From the NCBI RefSeq assembly GCF_002803065.1, contig NZ_NNBL01000004.1, positions 437,766 to 501,765 on the forward strand: DNA of 64,000 nt. Direction: 5' to 3'. The translations under genes were made by a program, and so were the position numbers. The notes below the pieces were generated by a model that worked only from the letters and a program-made list of their open reading frames with translations, was not told the origin of the DNA and made no database searches. Source of the DNA: Streptomyces sp. CB01635. GTDB taxonomy: Bacteria > Actinomycetota > Actinomycetes > Streptomycetales > Streptomycetaceae. Shown piece after piece: positions 16,730 through 24,753 of this stretch (position 1 is its first letter; every line of letters begins with the position of its first letter).

Positions 16730-17392
16730 ATGGGAGAGCAGGACATGCCTACCGGCCCGGTGAACGGCCCGGCCGGCGGCCCGGACCGGGCCCGGATCAG
16801 CACCGCCAAGCGGCGTCTCGGCGTCATGGGCGGAACGTTTGACCCGATCCACCACGGACACCTGGTGGCGGCCAGCGAGGTCGCCGCGCAGTTCCACCTC
16901 GACGAGGTCGTGTTCGTACCCACCGGGCAGCCGTGGCAGAAGGCGGACCGCACTGTCACTCCGGCCGAGGACCGCTATCTGATGACGGTCATCGCGACCG
17001 CCGAGAACCCGCAGTTCTCGGTGAGCCGTATCGACATCGACCGCGGCGGGCCGACGTACACCACGGACACACTGCGCGATCTGCGCGCGCTCAATCCGGA
17101 CTCGGACCTCTTCTTCATCACCGGCGCAGACGCCCTGGGTCAGATCCTCACCTGGCGGTACACGGAAGAACTGTTCTCCCTGGCGCACTTCATCGGGGTC
17201 ACCCGGCCGGGCCACCCGCTGACCGACCCCGGTCTGCCGGAAGGCGGTGTCTCGCTCGTCGAGGTGCCGGCCCTCGCCATCTCGTCCACGGACTGCCGTG
17301 CGAGGGTCGCCAAGGGTGCCCCCGTCTGGTACATGGTCCCGGACGGTGTGGTGCGCTACATCGACAAGCGCGAGCTGTACCGCGGCGAGTGA
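16730..17392 (+). CDS. nadD: Nicotinate-nucleotide adenylyltransferase
   Basis: Joins nicotinate mononucleotide and ATP to form deamido-NAD, the central NAD-synthesis step. It has 220 aa. GVMGGTFDPIHHGHL (from about residue 32) is the nucleotidyltransferase HxGH region, and ISSTDCRARVAKG is the ISST-x-x-R motif near the end. Start choice: ATG 16730 lies 8 nt after TAGGCT and may be leaderless; ATG 16745 has GGGAG upstream and also works. The LCP gene follows after 16 nt, and rsfS and a phosphatase follow that, a conserved run. Confidence 0.94.
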   Translation: MGEQDMPTGPVNGPAGGPDRARISTAKRRLGVMGGTFDPIHHGHLVAASEVAAQFHLDEVVFVPTGQPWQKADRTVTPAEDRYLMTVIATAENPQFSVSRIDIDRGGPTYTTDTLRDLRALNPDSDLFFITGADALGQILTWRYTEELFSLAHFIGVTRPGHPLTDPGLPEGGVSLVEVPALAISSTDCRARVAKGAPVWYMVPDGVVRYIDKRELYRGE

Positions 17393-17408
17393 GCCGAGAG
17401 GGGCACCG

Positions 17409-19109
17409 GTGAACGACCGATACGACGGTTACTCGGGCAATTACTCGGGGGACGCGTCCAACACGTCCGACCAGTACGAGCTCGTCGGCTACGACGAGTA
17501 CGGGCAGCCCGTGTACCGGCAGGTGCCCCAGCAGCCTGCGCAGTACGAGTATCCGCAGCAGTCCCAGGACCAGGGCTACGGCTACGACCCGTACGCCACC
17601 GGCCAGCAGCCGCCGGTGCCCTCGTACGACACGTACGACCCCTACGGGGCGGGTACGCCCACGCAGCAGGGACCGCCCCCTTCCTACGACCCCTACGGGA
17701 GTGCCGCGGGAACGGGGCAGCAGCAGCGGGTCGAGGAGCAGACCACGACCGCCCACATCCCGGCGCAGGCCGCTCCCCGGACCGAACCCGCCGCGCGCGA
17801 TCGACGTGACGGGGCGCCCGACTACCGGACCGAGCAGTTCTCCTTCGTCGAGGAGCCGGACGAGAACTCCGAAGACGTCATCGACTGGCTGAAGTTCACC
17901 GAGTCGCGCACCGAGCGCCGCGAGGAGGCCCGCCGCCGCGGCCGCAGCCGGATCGTCGCCCTCGTCGTCGTCCTCGTGCTCTGTGTGACCGGCGGCGTCG
18001 GCTACCTCTGGTACGCGGGCAAGCTGCCCGGCTTCGGCTCCAAGGACTCCGGCAAGGGTGCCGCCGACACCGCGGGCTCGCAGAACCGCGATGTGATCGT
18101 CGTCCACATGCACAACACCAAGGGCGGCGGCACCTCGACCGCGCTGCTCGTCAACAACACCACCACGAAGCAGGGCACCACCGTCCTGCTCCCCAACTCC
18201 CTTGCCCTGACGGACGACGAGGGCAGCGCGACGACGCTCGGCAAGTCCGTCGACGGCGACGGGTCCTCCGGCACGCGCGACGCCATCGACACGGTCCTCG
18301 GCACGGACGTCGAGGGCACGTGGCGGCTCGACACCCCTTACCTCAACAACCTCGTCGAACTCGTCGGCAACATCGATATCGACACGAACGCCGACGTCCC
18401 CGACCCGGCCGCCAAGTCCGGGAAGGACAGGAAGAAGGCGACGTCCCCGCTGGTCAAGAAGGGGAAGCAGCAGACGTTGAGCGGCCCCATGGCCGTCGCG
18501 TACGCCACCTACCGCGCGCCCGGCGAGTCCGACACCGCGCAGCTCATGCGGTTCGGCCAGGTCATGCAGGGCGTGCTGCGCAAGCTGTCGTCCGACCCGC
18601 ACGCCGCCACCGTCACCGTCCAGTCCCTCGCCCAGATCCTCGACCCCTCGCTGGGCGAGAAGGACCTCGGCGCGTTCCTCGCCAAGCTCGCCGACCGGGC
18701 CAAGGGCGGCGACTACAAGACCGCGCTCCTGCCCGTGCAGCAGGACGGCACCCTCTCCGAGCAGGCCACCGGCAGCGTCGTCAAGGACGTCCTCGGCGGC
18801 ACGGTGAAGAACCCCGGCAAGGACGCCTCCGTACGCGTCGGCATCAAGAACGCCACGGGCGTGAAGACCCGCACGGAGAAGGCCAGGGTCACGCTGGTCA
18901 ACGGCGGCTACACCTTCGTCGACGCCGGGACGGGCACCCCGGCCCAGGCCGCGTCGCAGGTCACGTATCAGGACGACGACCGCAAGCAGGACGCCGTCGA
19001 GGTCGCCAAGACCCTGGGACTGCCGACGAGCGCGGTGCGCAAGGGGAAGACCGTGGCGAACGCGGACGTGTCCGTGGTCCTCGGGCAGAACTACACGGGC
19101 GGACAGTAG
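17409..19109 (+). CDS. LytR-CpsA-Psr family protein with degenerate active site
   Basis: Predicted wall-polymer ligase family member, 566 aa. Residues 1-170 are a Tyr/Gln/Pro-rich cytoplasmic region, a helix follows at about 182-200, then an LCP-like domain (about 225-430) and a LytR_C domain (about 475-566). In typical LCP proteins the lipid-phosphate site uses R-SD and IPRDS-type motifs; here the aligned stretches read GGTSTALLV and LLPNSLAL, so key Arg and Asp residues look absent. The gene at the same nadD-rsfS locus of S. coelicolor is pdtA (SCO2578), reported as a spore-wall polydiglycosylphosphate transferase; orthology is inferred from position. GTG 17409 follows GAGAGGGG. Confidence 0.8.
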   Translation: MNDRYDGYSGNYSGDASNTSDQYELVGYDEYGQPVYRQVPQQPAQYEYPQQSQDQGYGYDPYATGQQPPVPSYDTYDPYGAGTPTQQGPPPSYDPYGSAAGTGQQQRVEEQTTTAHIPAQAAPRTEPAARDRRDGAPDYRTEQFSFVEEPDENSEDVIDWLKFTESRTERREEARRRGRSRIVALVVVLVLCVTGGVGYLWYAGKLPGFGSKDSGKGAADTAGSQNRDVIVVHMHNTKGGGTSTALLVNNTTTKQGTTVLLPNSLALTDDEGSATTLGKSVDGDGSSGTRDAIDTVLGTDVEGTWRLDTPYLNNLVELVGNIDIDTNADVPDPAAKSGKDRKKATSPLVKKGKQQTLSGPMAVAYATYRAPGESDTAQLMRFGQVMQGVLRKLSSDPHAATVTVQSLAQILDPSLGEKDLGAFLAKLADRAKGGDYKTALLPVQQDGTLSEQATGSVVKDVLGGTVKNPGKDASVRVGIKNATGVKTRTEKARVTLVNGGYTFVDAGTGTPAQAASQVTYQDDDRKQDAVEVAKTLGLPTSAVRKGKTVANADVSVVLGQNYTGGQ

Positions 19110-19116
19110 GCGCGCG

Positions 19117-19148
19117 CCCGGCCGCGGGGGCGCGTCTCCCCGGCCGGG
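19117..19148 (+). terminator. Possible terminator after the LCP gene
   Basis: CCCGGCCG (19117-19124) pairs with CGGCCGGG (19141-19148) across a 16-nt loop, directly after the stop. No U-tract is present, and GC-rich chance pairing is possible. Confidence 0.4.
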
Positions 19149-19162
19149 CAATCCAGTAAGGG

Positions 19163-19222
19163 CCGTCGGCGGTCCGTGAGACCCTTGGGGTATCCCTTCA
19201 AGGGATTACTGCCCGCCGACGG
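19163..19222 (+). promoter_or_regulatory. Structured leader of rsfS
   Basis: CCGTCGGCGG (19163-19172) and CCGCCGACGG (19213-19222) are perfect 10-bp complements. Between them lies ATCCCTTCAAGGGAT (19192-19206), itself a 7-bp hairpin or operator-like palindrome. The right arm overlaps the GGAAAG ribosome site before GTG 19234, so folding could hide it. Confidence 0.4.
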
Positions 19223-19233
19223 AAAGCCTTGTA

Positions 19234-19692
19234 GTGACCGCCACTGACCGCTCCATCGAGCTCATCACCGCCGCCGCACAGGCGGCTGCCGACAAGCTCG
19301 CGCACGACATCATTGCGTACGACGTCAGCGATGTGCTGTCGATCACCGACGCCTTCCTGCTGGCCTCCGCGCCCAACGACCGCCAGGTCAAGTCGATCGT
19401 CGACGAGATCGAGGAGCGCCTGAACAAGGAGCTCGGCGCCAAGCCGGTCCGCCGCGAGGGCGACCGCGACGCCCGCTGGATCCTCCTCGACTACGTCGAC
19501 ATCGTCGTCCACGTCCAGCACAGCGAGGAGCGCGTCTTCTACGCCCTCGAGCGCCTGTGGAAGGACTGCCCCGAGCTGGAGCTTCCCGCGGACGCCAAGG
19601 CCACCCGCGGCAAGGCGGCGGAGCACGCCCAGGCGACGCAGGCCGCGGAGGAGGCCGAGGAGCTTCGCGAGCTGGGCGGAGAGCTGCGTTGA
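19234..19692 (+). CDS. rsfS: Ribosome silencing factor RsfS
   Basis: Binds L14 on the 50S subunit and blocks joining with 30S when nutrients are low (RsfS/Iojap family). It has 152 aa: the core (residues 1-115) has DVSDVLSITDAFLLASAPNDRQ, RREG-DRDARWILLDY and VVHVQHSEERVFYALERLW, with a charged Ala/Glu tail. Its stop TGA overlaps the TTG start of the next gene (TTGA), indicating translational coupling. An inverted-repeat leader precedes it. Confidence 0.95.
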   Translation: MTATDRSIELITAAAQAAADKLAHDIIAYDVSDVLSITDAFLLASAPNDRQVKSIVDEIEERLNKELGAKPVRREGDRDARWILLDYVDIVVHVQHSEERVFYALERLWKDCPELELPADAKATRGKAAEHAQATQAAEEAEELRELGGELR

Positions 19693-20366
19693 CCGCCGGG
19701 GGGGCCGGTACCGGACCGGCCGGGGGACCGGCCCGCGGACGGCGCGTCATCCTGTGGCGCCACGGGCAGACCGCCTGGAACCTGGAGCGCCGCTTCCAGG
19801 GCTCCACGGACATCGGCCTGACCGAGGCCGGCGTCGCCCAGGCCCGCCGGGCTGCCAGGCTGCTCGCCTCGCTGAAGCCGGACGCCATCGTCGCGTCCGA
19901 CCTCAGCAGGGCCTCCGCCACGGCCGCCGAGCTGGCCGCGCTCACGGGCCTCGACGTCACGCACGACGAGGGCCTGCGCGAGACCTACGCCGGTGAGTGG
20001 CAGGGCCTCACGCACGACGAGATCATCGCCCGTTACGGCGACCAGTACGCCGCGTGGAAGCGCGGCGAGCCGGTGCGCCGCGGCGGCGGCGAGCTCGAGA
20101 CGGAGGTCGCCGACCGGGCCGCTCCCGTCGTGCTCGGTCACGCGGAGAAGCTGCCGCAGGACGGCACACTCGTCGTGGTCAGCCACGGCGGCACGATCCG
20201 CACCACCATCGGGCGCCTCCTCGGTCTCGAGTCCCACCACTGGGAAGGCCTCGGCGGCCTCTCCAACTGCTGCTGGTCCGTCCTCGGCCAGGGCGCACGC
20301 GGCTGGCGGCTGCTCGAGCACAACGCGGGCACGCTCCCGGAGCCGGTGCTCGGCGACGACGACTGA
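19689..20366 (+). CDS. Histidine phosphatase family protein
   Basis: Phosphoglycerate-mutase-like phosphatase, 225 aa. The RHG motif is in LWRHGQTAWNLERRFQG (about residues 20-35), the second catalytic His is in VVVSHGGTIRTTIG (about 160), and ETYAGEWQGLT carries the usual Glu. Substrate not evident; family members act on phosphoglycerate, sugar phosphates, alpha-ribazole phosphate and others. The TTG start overlaps the rsfS stop by 4 nt, so it is co-translated with rsfS. Confidence 0.9.
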   Translation: MTAGGAGTGPAGGPARGRRVILWRHGQTAWNLERRFQGSTDIGLTEAGVAQARRAARLLASLKPDAIVASDLSRASATAAELAALTGLDVTHDEGLRETYAGEWQGLTHDEIIARYGDQYAAWKRGEPVRRGGGELETEVADRAAPVVLGHAEKLPQDGTLVVVSHGGTIRTTIGRLLGLESHHWEGLGGLSNCCWSVLGQGARGWRLLEHNAGTLPEPVLGDDD

Positions 20367-20381
20367 GCCCCCGACGGGGGC
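20367..20381 (+). terminator. Short hairpin after the phosphatase gene
   Basis: GCCCCC-GAC-GGGGGC begins at the base after the stop codon, with a 6-bp stem and 3-nt loop and no U-tract. It probably ends the nadD-to-phosphatase transcription unit before the tRNA. Confidence 0.5.
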
Positions 20382-20463
20382 CGGACGGCCGGATTTCACT
20401 TTCCGGCAGGTCGCAGGCTAAAGTTCTTCTTGTTCGCAGCCGCGCAGAGCGGGGAGAACGCAA

Positions 20464-20536
20464 GGGGCTATAGCTCAGTTGGTAGAGCGCCTGCATGGCA
20501 TGCAGGAGGTCAGGAGTTCAATTCTCCTTAGCTCCA
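20464..20536 (+). tRNA. tRNA-Ala (anticodon GGC), copy 1
   Basis: A 73-nt cloverleaf. The acceptor GGGGCTA pairs with TAGCTCC and includes the G3:U70 wobble that marks alanine tRNAs. The anticodon stem CCTGC/GCAGG encloses loop ATGGCAT with anticodon GGC, and the T-loop is TTCAATT. CCA is not encoded. An identical copy lies at 21437. Confidence 0.97.
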
Positions 20537-20561
20537 CAGTCGAAGCGTCCGCTTCACAGAG

Positions 20562-20590
20562 ATCCCGTCCGGGTAAGGGCGGGATTTTTT
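20562..20590 (+). terminator. Rho-independent terminator after tRNA-Ala copy 1
   Basis: ATCCCG (20562-20567) pairs with CGGGAT (20580-20585), followed by TTTTTT ending at 20590. This is a classical hairpin plus U-tract, unusual in such a GC-rich genome. The stretch 20591-20836 after it holds no gene that I can support. Confidence 0.85.
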
Positions 20591-20836
20591 GTTACCCGGC
20601 ACACTCTTTCCAACTGCCTTGAGGCGCTTGGTGTCTCGGGGGCGTATAGGTCTGCGGATGTGGTCCTCGTGTGTCGGTGTGTGCGTAAGTGCTGGCCGGA
20701 GCGGGCGAACTCGGCGCCGTGTCCGGACCGGTACCCATGCGTCGCTGACCGTGACGCTCCGGCCGTGGCAGAATCGGACGGCCGGTAGAGGGCCGCGTCC
20801 GATCGACGAAGACGGTCCGACGGGAGGGAGAACGCG

Positions 20837-21064
20837 ATGCCCGCGCGCATCACCGAGGCGGCCGACCGCCCCCTCGGCGTGACAGTGAGACCGGCCGAAG
20901 CGGCCCATTCCGGGCAGCACGTTCCTTCCCCCTCCTCCTCTTCTTCGTCTTCTTTCCCTTTCCTCGACTGTCCGTCCTGCGGTTCCTTCCACGTCGCGCT
21001 GATGCTCGGCGACAACGGCGGGATCTCGTACGTGTGCACGGCCTGCGGCCACAGCTGGAGCTGA
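20837..21064 (+). CDS. Small zinc-ribbon protein
   Basis: 75 aa, no specific function known. Residues 1-30 are variable; a pure Ser tract (about 32-39) encoded by T/C-rich repeats acts as a linker. The C-terminal 30 residues form a ribbon with FLDCPSCGSFH and VCTACGHSW, i.e. two CxxC knuckles 21 residues apart. This resembles nucleic-acid-binding ribbons. ATG 20837 has GGGAGGGAGAACGCG upstream. It is followed after 3 nt by a second zinc-knuckle gene. Confidence 0.65.
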   Translation: MPARITEAADRPLGVTVRPAEAAHSGQHVPSPSSSSSSSFPFLDCPSCGSFHVALMLGDNGGISYVCTACGHSWS

Positions 21065-21067
21065 TCG

Positions 21068-21301
21068 ATGGGTGCACACAGGAGGAAGTGCGACTGGTGC
21101 GGCAGCGGCACGCCCATCGTCAGGGACATGGAGCCGGTCAACCCCGACTACCAGTACTGGTGCGAGGAGTGCGCGCGGGCGCTGATCATAAAAGGCGACC
21201 CGATCGAGACGTACCGGGAACTGGAGGGCGAGCCGATCTACGGCCGCCTGCTCGACGAGCACTGCACGCTCAAGCGGTTCTATTCGTTCGCCACGGCCTG
21301 A
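21068..21301 (+). CDS. Small CxxC-containing hypothetical protein
   Basis: 77 aa. CDWC (residues 8-11) and CEEC (about 32-35) form a probable zinc knuckle, followed by a helix-rich acidic region (GDPIETYRELEGEPIYGRLLDEH). Unknown family and function. It starts 3 nt after the preceding zinc-ribbon gene, so the pair is one operon between the two identical tRNA-Ala genes. Confidence 0.7.
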   Translation: MGAHRRKCDWCGSGTPIVRDMEPVNPDYQYWCEECARALIIKGDPIETYRELEGEPIYGRLLDEHCTLKRFYSFATA

Positions 21302-21436
21302 GGGTGCCTTAAATTCGGGCAAATCGGACCAGGGTGGAAACGATTTGGTGATGCACCGGGTGCCCGGTAATGTTGGCGTCGCCGCCGGGGAAGCCGGGCG
21401 ACACGGTGAACATGCGGCTCGGCCGCATGAACGCTA

Positions 21437-21509
21437 GGGGCTATAGCTCAGTTGGTAGAGCGCCTGCATGGCATGCAGGAGGTCAGGAGTTCAATTCTCC
21501 TTAGCTCCA
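21437..21509 (+). tRNA. tRNA-Ala (anticodon GGC), copy 2
   Basis: Identical base for base over all 73 nt to the tRNA at 20464, including the G3:U70 identity pair and anticodon GGC. Start points are 973 bp apart. The ACAGT just downstream is also shared, but the flanks then diverge. Confidence 0.97.
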
Positions 21510-21528
21510 CAGTAGATGGACATGAAGA

Positions 21529-21553
21529 CGGGCCACCCGAACAGGGTGGCCCG
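21529..21553 (+). terminator. Terminator after tRNA-Ala copy 2
   Basis: CGGGCCACCC (21529-21538) pairs perfectly with GGGTGGCCCG (21544-21553) around a 5-nt loop, then CTTTCG. It ends the tRNA transcript and also faces the converging gene at 21591. Confidence 0.75.
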
Positions 21554-21590
21554 CTTTCGTATGCCGTCCCGCGGGGCGCGCCCGCGAGCG

Positions 21591-23180
21591 TCAGCCGCGC
21601 CCGCTGCCCAGGGCCCTGCGCCCGCGGCCAGGCGGGAGCGCGGGTGGCAGGGCCGGGCGGGCCGGAGCCGCCGCCGGGTCCTCCTCGATACGCAGCGCCA
21701 GCGCGGGGCACCGGCGCACGGCCCGTACGGCGCGCGCCTCCGAATAGCGTGCCACCGGGGCCTCCGCCACCGAGGGGTAGCCGTCCGGGCCCAGCTGGAT
21801 CAGCTCCGGGATGATGTCCGCGCACAGGCCGTGGCCCTCGCACAGCGTCCAGTCCACCGCGAGCCGCCGGCCGCTGGGGGACTCGCCCTGCGGTGCCTCC
21901 GTGTGCAGCGGCAGCACGCCCTGCACCGGGCGCCCGCAGCCGCCGCCCAGGACGTGCGCGGCGAGATCGTCCGTGAACGCCGAGATCGTCGACTCCAGGA
22001 ACGCCGCCGAACCGTCCGGGTGCTTGCACGCGCCGCGCCGTTTCACCGCCCTGGTGACCTGCTGGAGGGCTTCGAGGGCGGTGGGGCCGCCGCCGTTCAG
22101 TACGTCCTCCAGGCCGCGCGCCGCCGCCGGCAGGCCCAGATAGCAGGGACCGCACTGGCCCGCGCTCTCCGAGGCCAGCCACTGCGCCACCCGGAGCGCC
22201 TCGCCGAGCGGGCAGGTGTCCGGGCCGATCGGCAGGATCGCGCCCGCGCCGAGCGCGCCCCCGGCGGCCTCCAGGGAGGCGCGGGAGACCACCGCCTCCT
22301 GCGCCGTGAAGGCGTCGAGCCACTTGCCGTGGTAACCGCCCGTGAGTACGCCCTGGGGCATCGGCGGGGCGCCCGCGAGCTGGAGTACGTACCGCAGGGG
22401 AACCCCCGCAGGGACTTCGAGGACCATCGGGCGGGCGACGGCTCCGGAGAGGGTCAGCAGGATCGTGCCGGGCTCGTCGCGCAGGCCCGTGCGGCAGTAG
22501 CGCTCGGGTCCGGTGCGGGCCGCTACGGCGAGCTGGGCGAACGTCTCGGCGTTCGACAGCAGCGTGGGCGCGCCGCCCACCCCGGAGTCGGAGGCGCGCA
22601 CCTTGCGGCCCGGAGGCACCGGGGGCCCGCCGTCCGCCGAGCGGATCAGCGCGGAGGACTCCCCGGTGACCATGCGTACGGGGTTGCGCTGCACACGCGC
22701 GCGTAGCGGGGCGCCGCGGCGGTTGGACAGGCCCCTTTCGAGGAGCGCGGCCTGCATGGACGCCTCGGTGGAGTCGCGGGTCACGCCCACCACGAGAGTG
22801 CGGGCGCCGAGCGCCTCGGCGACCAGGAGCGCGCCGTCGAGGATGAGGTGCGGGGCGCGGTTGATCAGGACCGTGTCCTTGCGGCAGGCGGGTTCGTCCT
22901 CGCTGCCGTTGACCACGACGACGGGGCGCACCCCGCGGCGAATCGCGGACTGGGCGACGGCGCGCAGCTTCTTGGCGAAGGGGAAGCCGGCGCCGCCGCG
23001 GCCGCGCAGGGATATCTGCCCGGCCAGCGCGGCGAGTTGCTCGCCGCCCATCGGTTCGAGCGGACCGTGCACTTTCAGATGCATGTCGAGGTCGAGTCGC
23101 TCGACCAGGTCGAAGCCCGAGGTGAGCTGGGGGAGACCGACGACGCGGACTTCGGGGACGTCGGGCAGCGCGGTGTTCAC
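21591..23180 (-). CDS. NuoF-like flavoprotein fused to a 3Fe-4S ferredoxin
   Basis: Predicted NAD(P)H-oxidising electron-transfer protein, 529 aa. Residues 1-400 resemble the complex I 51-kDa subunit: GRGGAGFPFAKK (FMN/NADH loop, about 59), VVNGSEDEPACRKD, and the iron-sulphur site SAGQCGPCYLG with GACKHPDG further on. Residues about 435-500 form a ferredoxin with CEGHGLC and RRCPALAL, three cysteines, as in 3Fe-4S ferredoxins of P450 systems. The tail is Pro/Ala-rich. No other complex I subunit is nearby. It overlaps the upstream cytochrome gene by 4 nt, so the two are translationally coupled. Confidence 0.85.
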   Translation of the reverse strand: MNTALPDVPEVRVVGLPQLTSGFDLVERLDLDMHLKVHGPLEPMGGEQLAALAGQISLRGRGGAGFPFAKKLRAVAQSAIRRGVRPVVVVNGSEDEPACRKDTVLINRAPHLILDGALLVAEALGARTLVVGVTRDSTEASMQAALLERGLSNRRGAPLRARVQRNPVRMVTGESSALIRSADGGPPVPPGRKVRASDSGVGGAPTLLSNAETFAQLAVAARTGPERYCRTGLRDEPGTILLTLSGAVARPMVLEVPAGVPLRYVLQLAGAPPMPQGVLTGGYHGKWLDAFTAQEAVVSRASLEAAGGALGAGAILPIGPDTCPLGEALRVAQWLASESAGQCGPCYLGLPAAARGLEDVLNGGGPTALEALQQVTRAVKRRGACKHPDGSAAFLESTISAFTDDLAAHVLGGGCGRPVQGVLPLHTEAPQGESPSGRRLAVDWTLCEGHGLCADIIPELIQLGPDGYPSVAEAPVARYSEARAVRAVRRCPALALRIEEDPAAAPARPALPPALPPGRGRRALGSGRG

Positions 23181-24490
23181 TGAGTGCCTCCGGGCGGCGT
23201 GTTCCAGGGCTCACCCGCGGCGGGGGCCTGGAACGGGCCGGGCAGCGTTTCGGTGGCGGACTCTTCCTCGAAGCTCGGGATGCCGCCGTACGGGGTGTCG
23301 AGAGTGGGGTCGTACGCCGAGGGGGGTGCCGGGGCGGGGGGCGGCGGGGACGGGGCCGGCCAGCGCTCGGGGGGCTCGGGGTCGACGAACGGGAGGGACT
23401 CGGTGGGCTGGAGGTCCAGGAGCGTCAGCGGCTCCCCGGGGGGCGGGTCGCCGAAGAGCGGGTCCACCGGGGTCGAGACCGCGCGGTAGGCGGCCGAGAA
23501 GCCGACGCCCGCGGTGGCGGGGCGCGGCTCGAACGCGGGGCGCGCCGGAGCCTCGTAGAGCGGTGGAATGTCGGGGGACAGCATGGGGAGCGGATTTTCG
23601 CGCGGCCGCGGCGGGGGCTCGCGGTTCACGTCGAAGCGGGCGTCGGACGGTGCGGGGCGGCCGGCGCCGCCGGGCAGCGGGGATCGGGTGACGTCCCTGC
23701 GGCGGGTGCCCTGCGTTCTGCCGTCGCCGTCGAGGAGCGCGAGGACGCGGGCGGCGACCTTGCGCTTGACCGGTCCCGGCGCCGCGCGCAGGGCGACCGC
23801 ACCGCCCACCGCGACCAGGCACAAGCAGTACAGGACGACTACGTAGGTCTTCGGCTGCCGGCCCGCGTACAGACCGTGGATCAGCGCGGAGCACCAGGCG
23901 GGGTAGGCCAGCATGTGCAGGGCGCGCCAGCGGGAGGCGATCTGGGCGGGGGACGCGAAGGCCTTGCGCAGGGCGCCGGTGACGCCGGTGGTGACCATCA
24001 GGAGCCCGGCGAGCGAGCCGAGGCCGATCAGGCCCGCGCTGCCGGTCACGCCGAGCCCGAACGGGATCAGCGCGCCGACCACGGACACATGGTCGAGGGC
24101 CAGCTTGACGGTGACGTGCAGGAGCAGGAAGCCGATCGAGGCGACCGCCGTGGCCCGGTGCACGCCCTGGGAGAGCAGGCGCTGGCGCGAGGTCAGGAAC
24201 AGCCGGTCGGAGGCGACCAGACCCCAGACGACGGATGCCGTCAGGGAGACCAGGGACAGCACCCCGGTGGTGAAGTCGAGCGCGGCGCGGAAGGCGTCGC
24301 TCCCGACGAGGACCACAAGGGGTATCAGCAGCAGTGCCGCCGTGCACAGGGCCCCTCGGGTCGCCCGGCTGGGCGCGGGGGACGGGCGGATCCTGCGCCG
24401 GGGGCGCTGGGTATTTCCACGCTGGGGGAACGGATTCAGCGGCTGCCCGTTCGTCGGGGAGTTCAACGGGGAGTTCAGTGGAGGGTTCAT
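23177..24490 (-). CDS. Di-haem membrane cytochrome (ferric-reductase-like)
   Basis: Integral membrane protein, 437 aa. After an Asn/Pro-rich N-terminus there are about six membrane helices (residues about 50-280). Two helices each carry a His pair: HRATAVASIGFLLLH (14 apart) and HMLAYPAWCSALIH (13 apart), the pattern of bis-haem ferric-reductase/cytochrome b domains. Residues 290-437 are a long Pro-rich, probably disordered cytoplasmic tail. ATG 24490 has GGAGT upstream. The start of the NuoF-like gene lies inside its stop, so the pair likely passes electrons from NAD(P)H through FMN/Fe-S to haem. The final acceptor is unknown. Confidence 0.78.
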   Translation of the reverse strand: MNPPLNSPLNSPTNGQPLNPFPQRGNTQRPRRRIRPSPAPSRATRGALCTAALLLIPLVVLVGSDAFRAALDFTTGVLSLVSLTASVVWGLVASDRLFLTSRQRLLSQGVHRATAVASIGFLLLHVTVKLALDHVSVVGALIPFGLGVTGSAGLIGLGSLAGLLMVTTGVTGALRKAFASPAQIASRWRALHMLAYPAWCSALIHGLYAGRQPKTYVVVLYCLCLVAVGGAVALRAAPGPVKRKVAARVLALLDGDGRTQGTRRRDVTRSPLPGGAGRPAPSDARFDVNREPPPRPRENPLPMLSPDIPPLYEAPARPAFEPRPATAGVGFSAAYRAVSTPVDPLFGDPPPGEPLTLLDLQPTESLPFVDPEPPERWPAPSPPPPAPAPPSAYDPTLDTPYGGIPSFEEESATETLPGPFQAPAAGEPWNTPPGGTQ

Positions 24491-24753
24491 GGGGGCGACT
24501 CCGAATGGTTCGGCAAAGTGGTCCCGCTGCCGCACTCTAGGTCGACCCATACCAGCCAGTACGGGGTTTGAGTTATCTCGTTGTTATCTATCGGAGGTGT
24601 GGACTTTGTGTTGCCCCGATAGGGGTCGGTACGCGGAGTAACCCTTGGCCCATGCACCTTCCGAAGGCCTCCTTCGGCCCTTGCGCAGCCGTCCCTCGGC
24701 CCTCCCCGGTAAGCCCGTCGCGGCCCCTGTGGGCCCTGCGGTACCCTGACGCC

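Noticed and set aside
20464..21509. Integrated mobile island at the tRNA-Ala repeats
   Set aside because: No integrase, no phage or plasmid genes, and the enclosed genes have normal Streptomyces base composition; simple duplication is enough.
21591..23180. Complex I operon
   Set aside because: Only a NuoF-like gene is present, fused to a ferredoxin and paired with a cytochrome; no NuoE, NuoG or membrane subunits follow.
24661..24677. Hairpin CCGAAGG-CCT-CCTTCGG as a leuS regulatory element
   Set aside because: A short GC-rich palindrome of a type that recurs by chance here; it lies before the likely leader promoter and has no U-tract.
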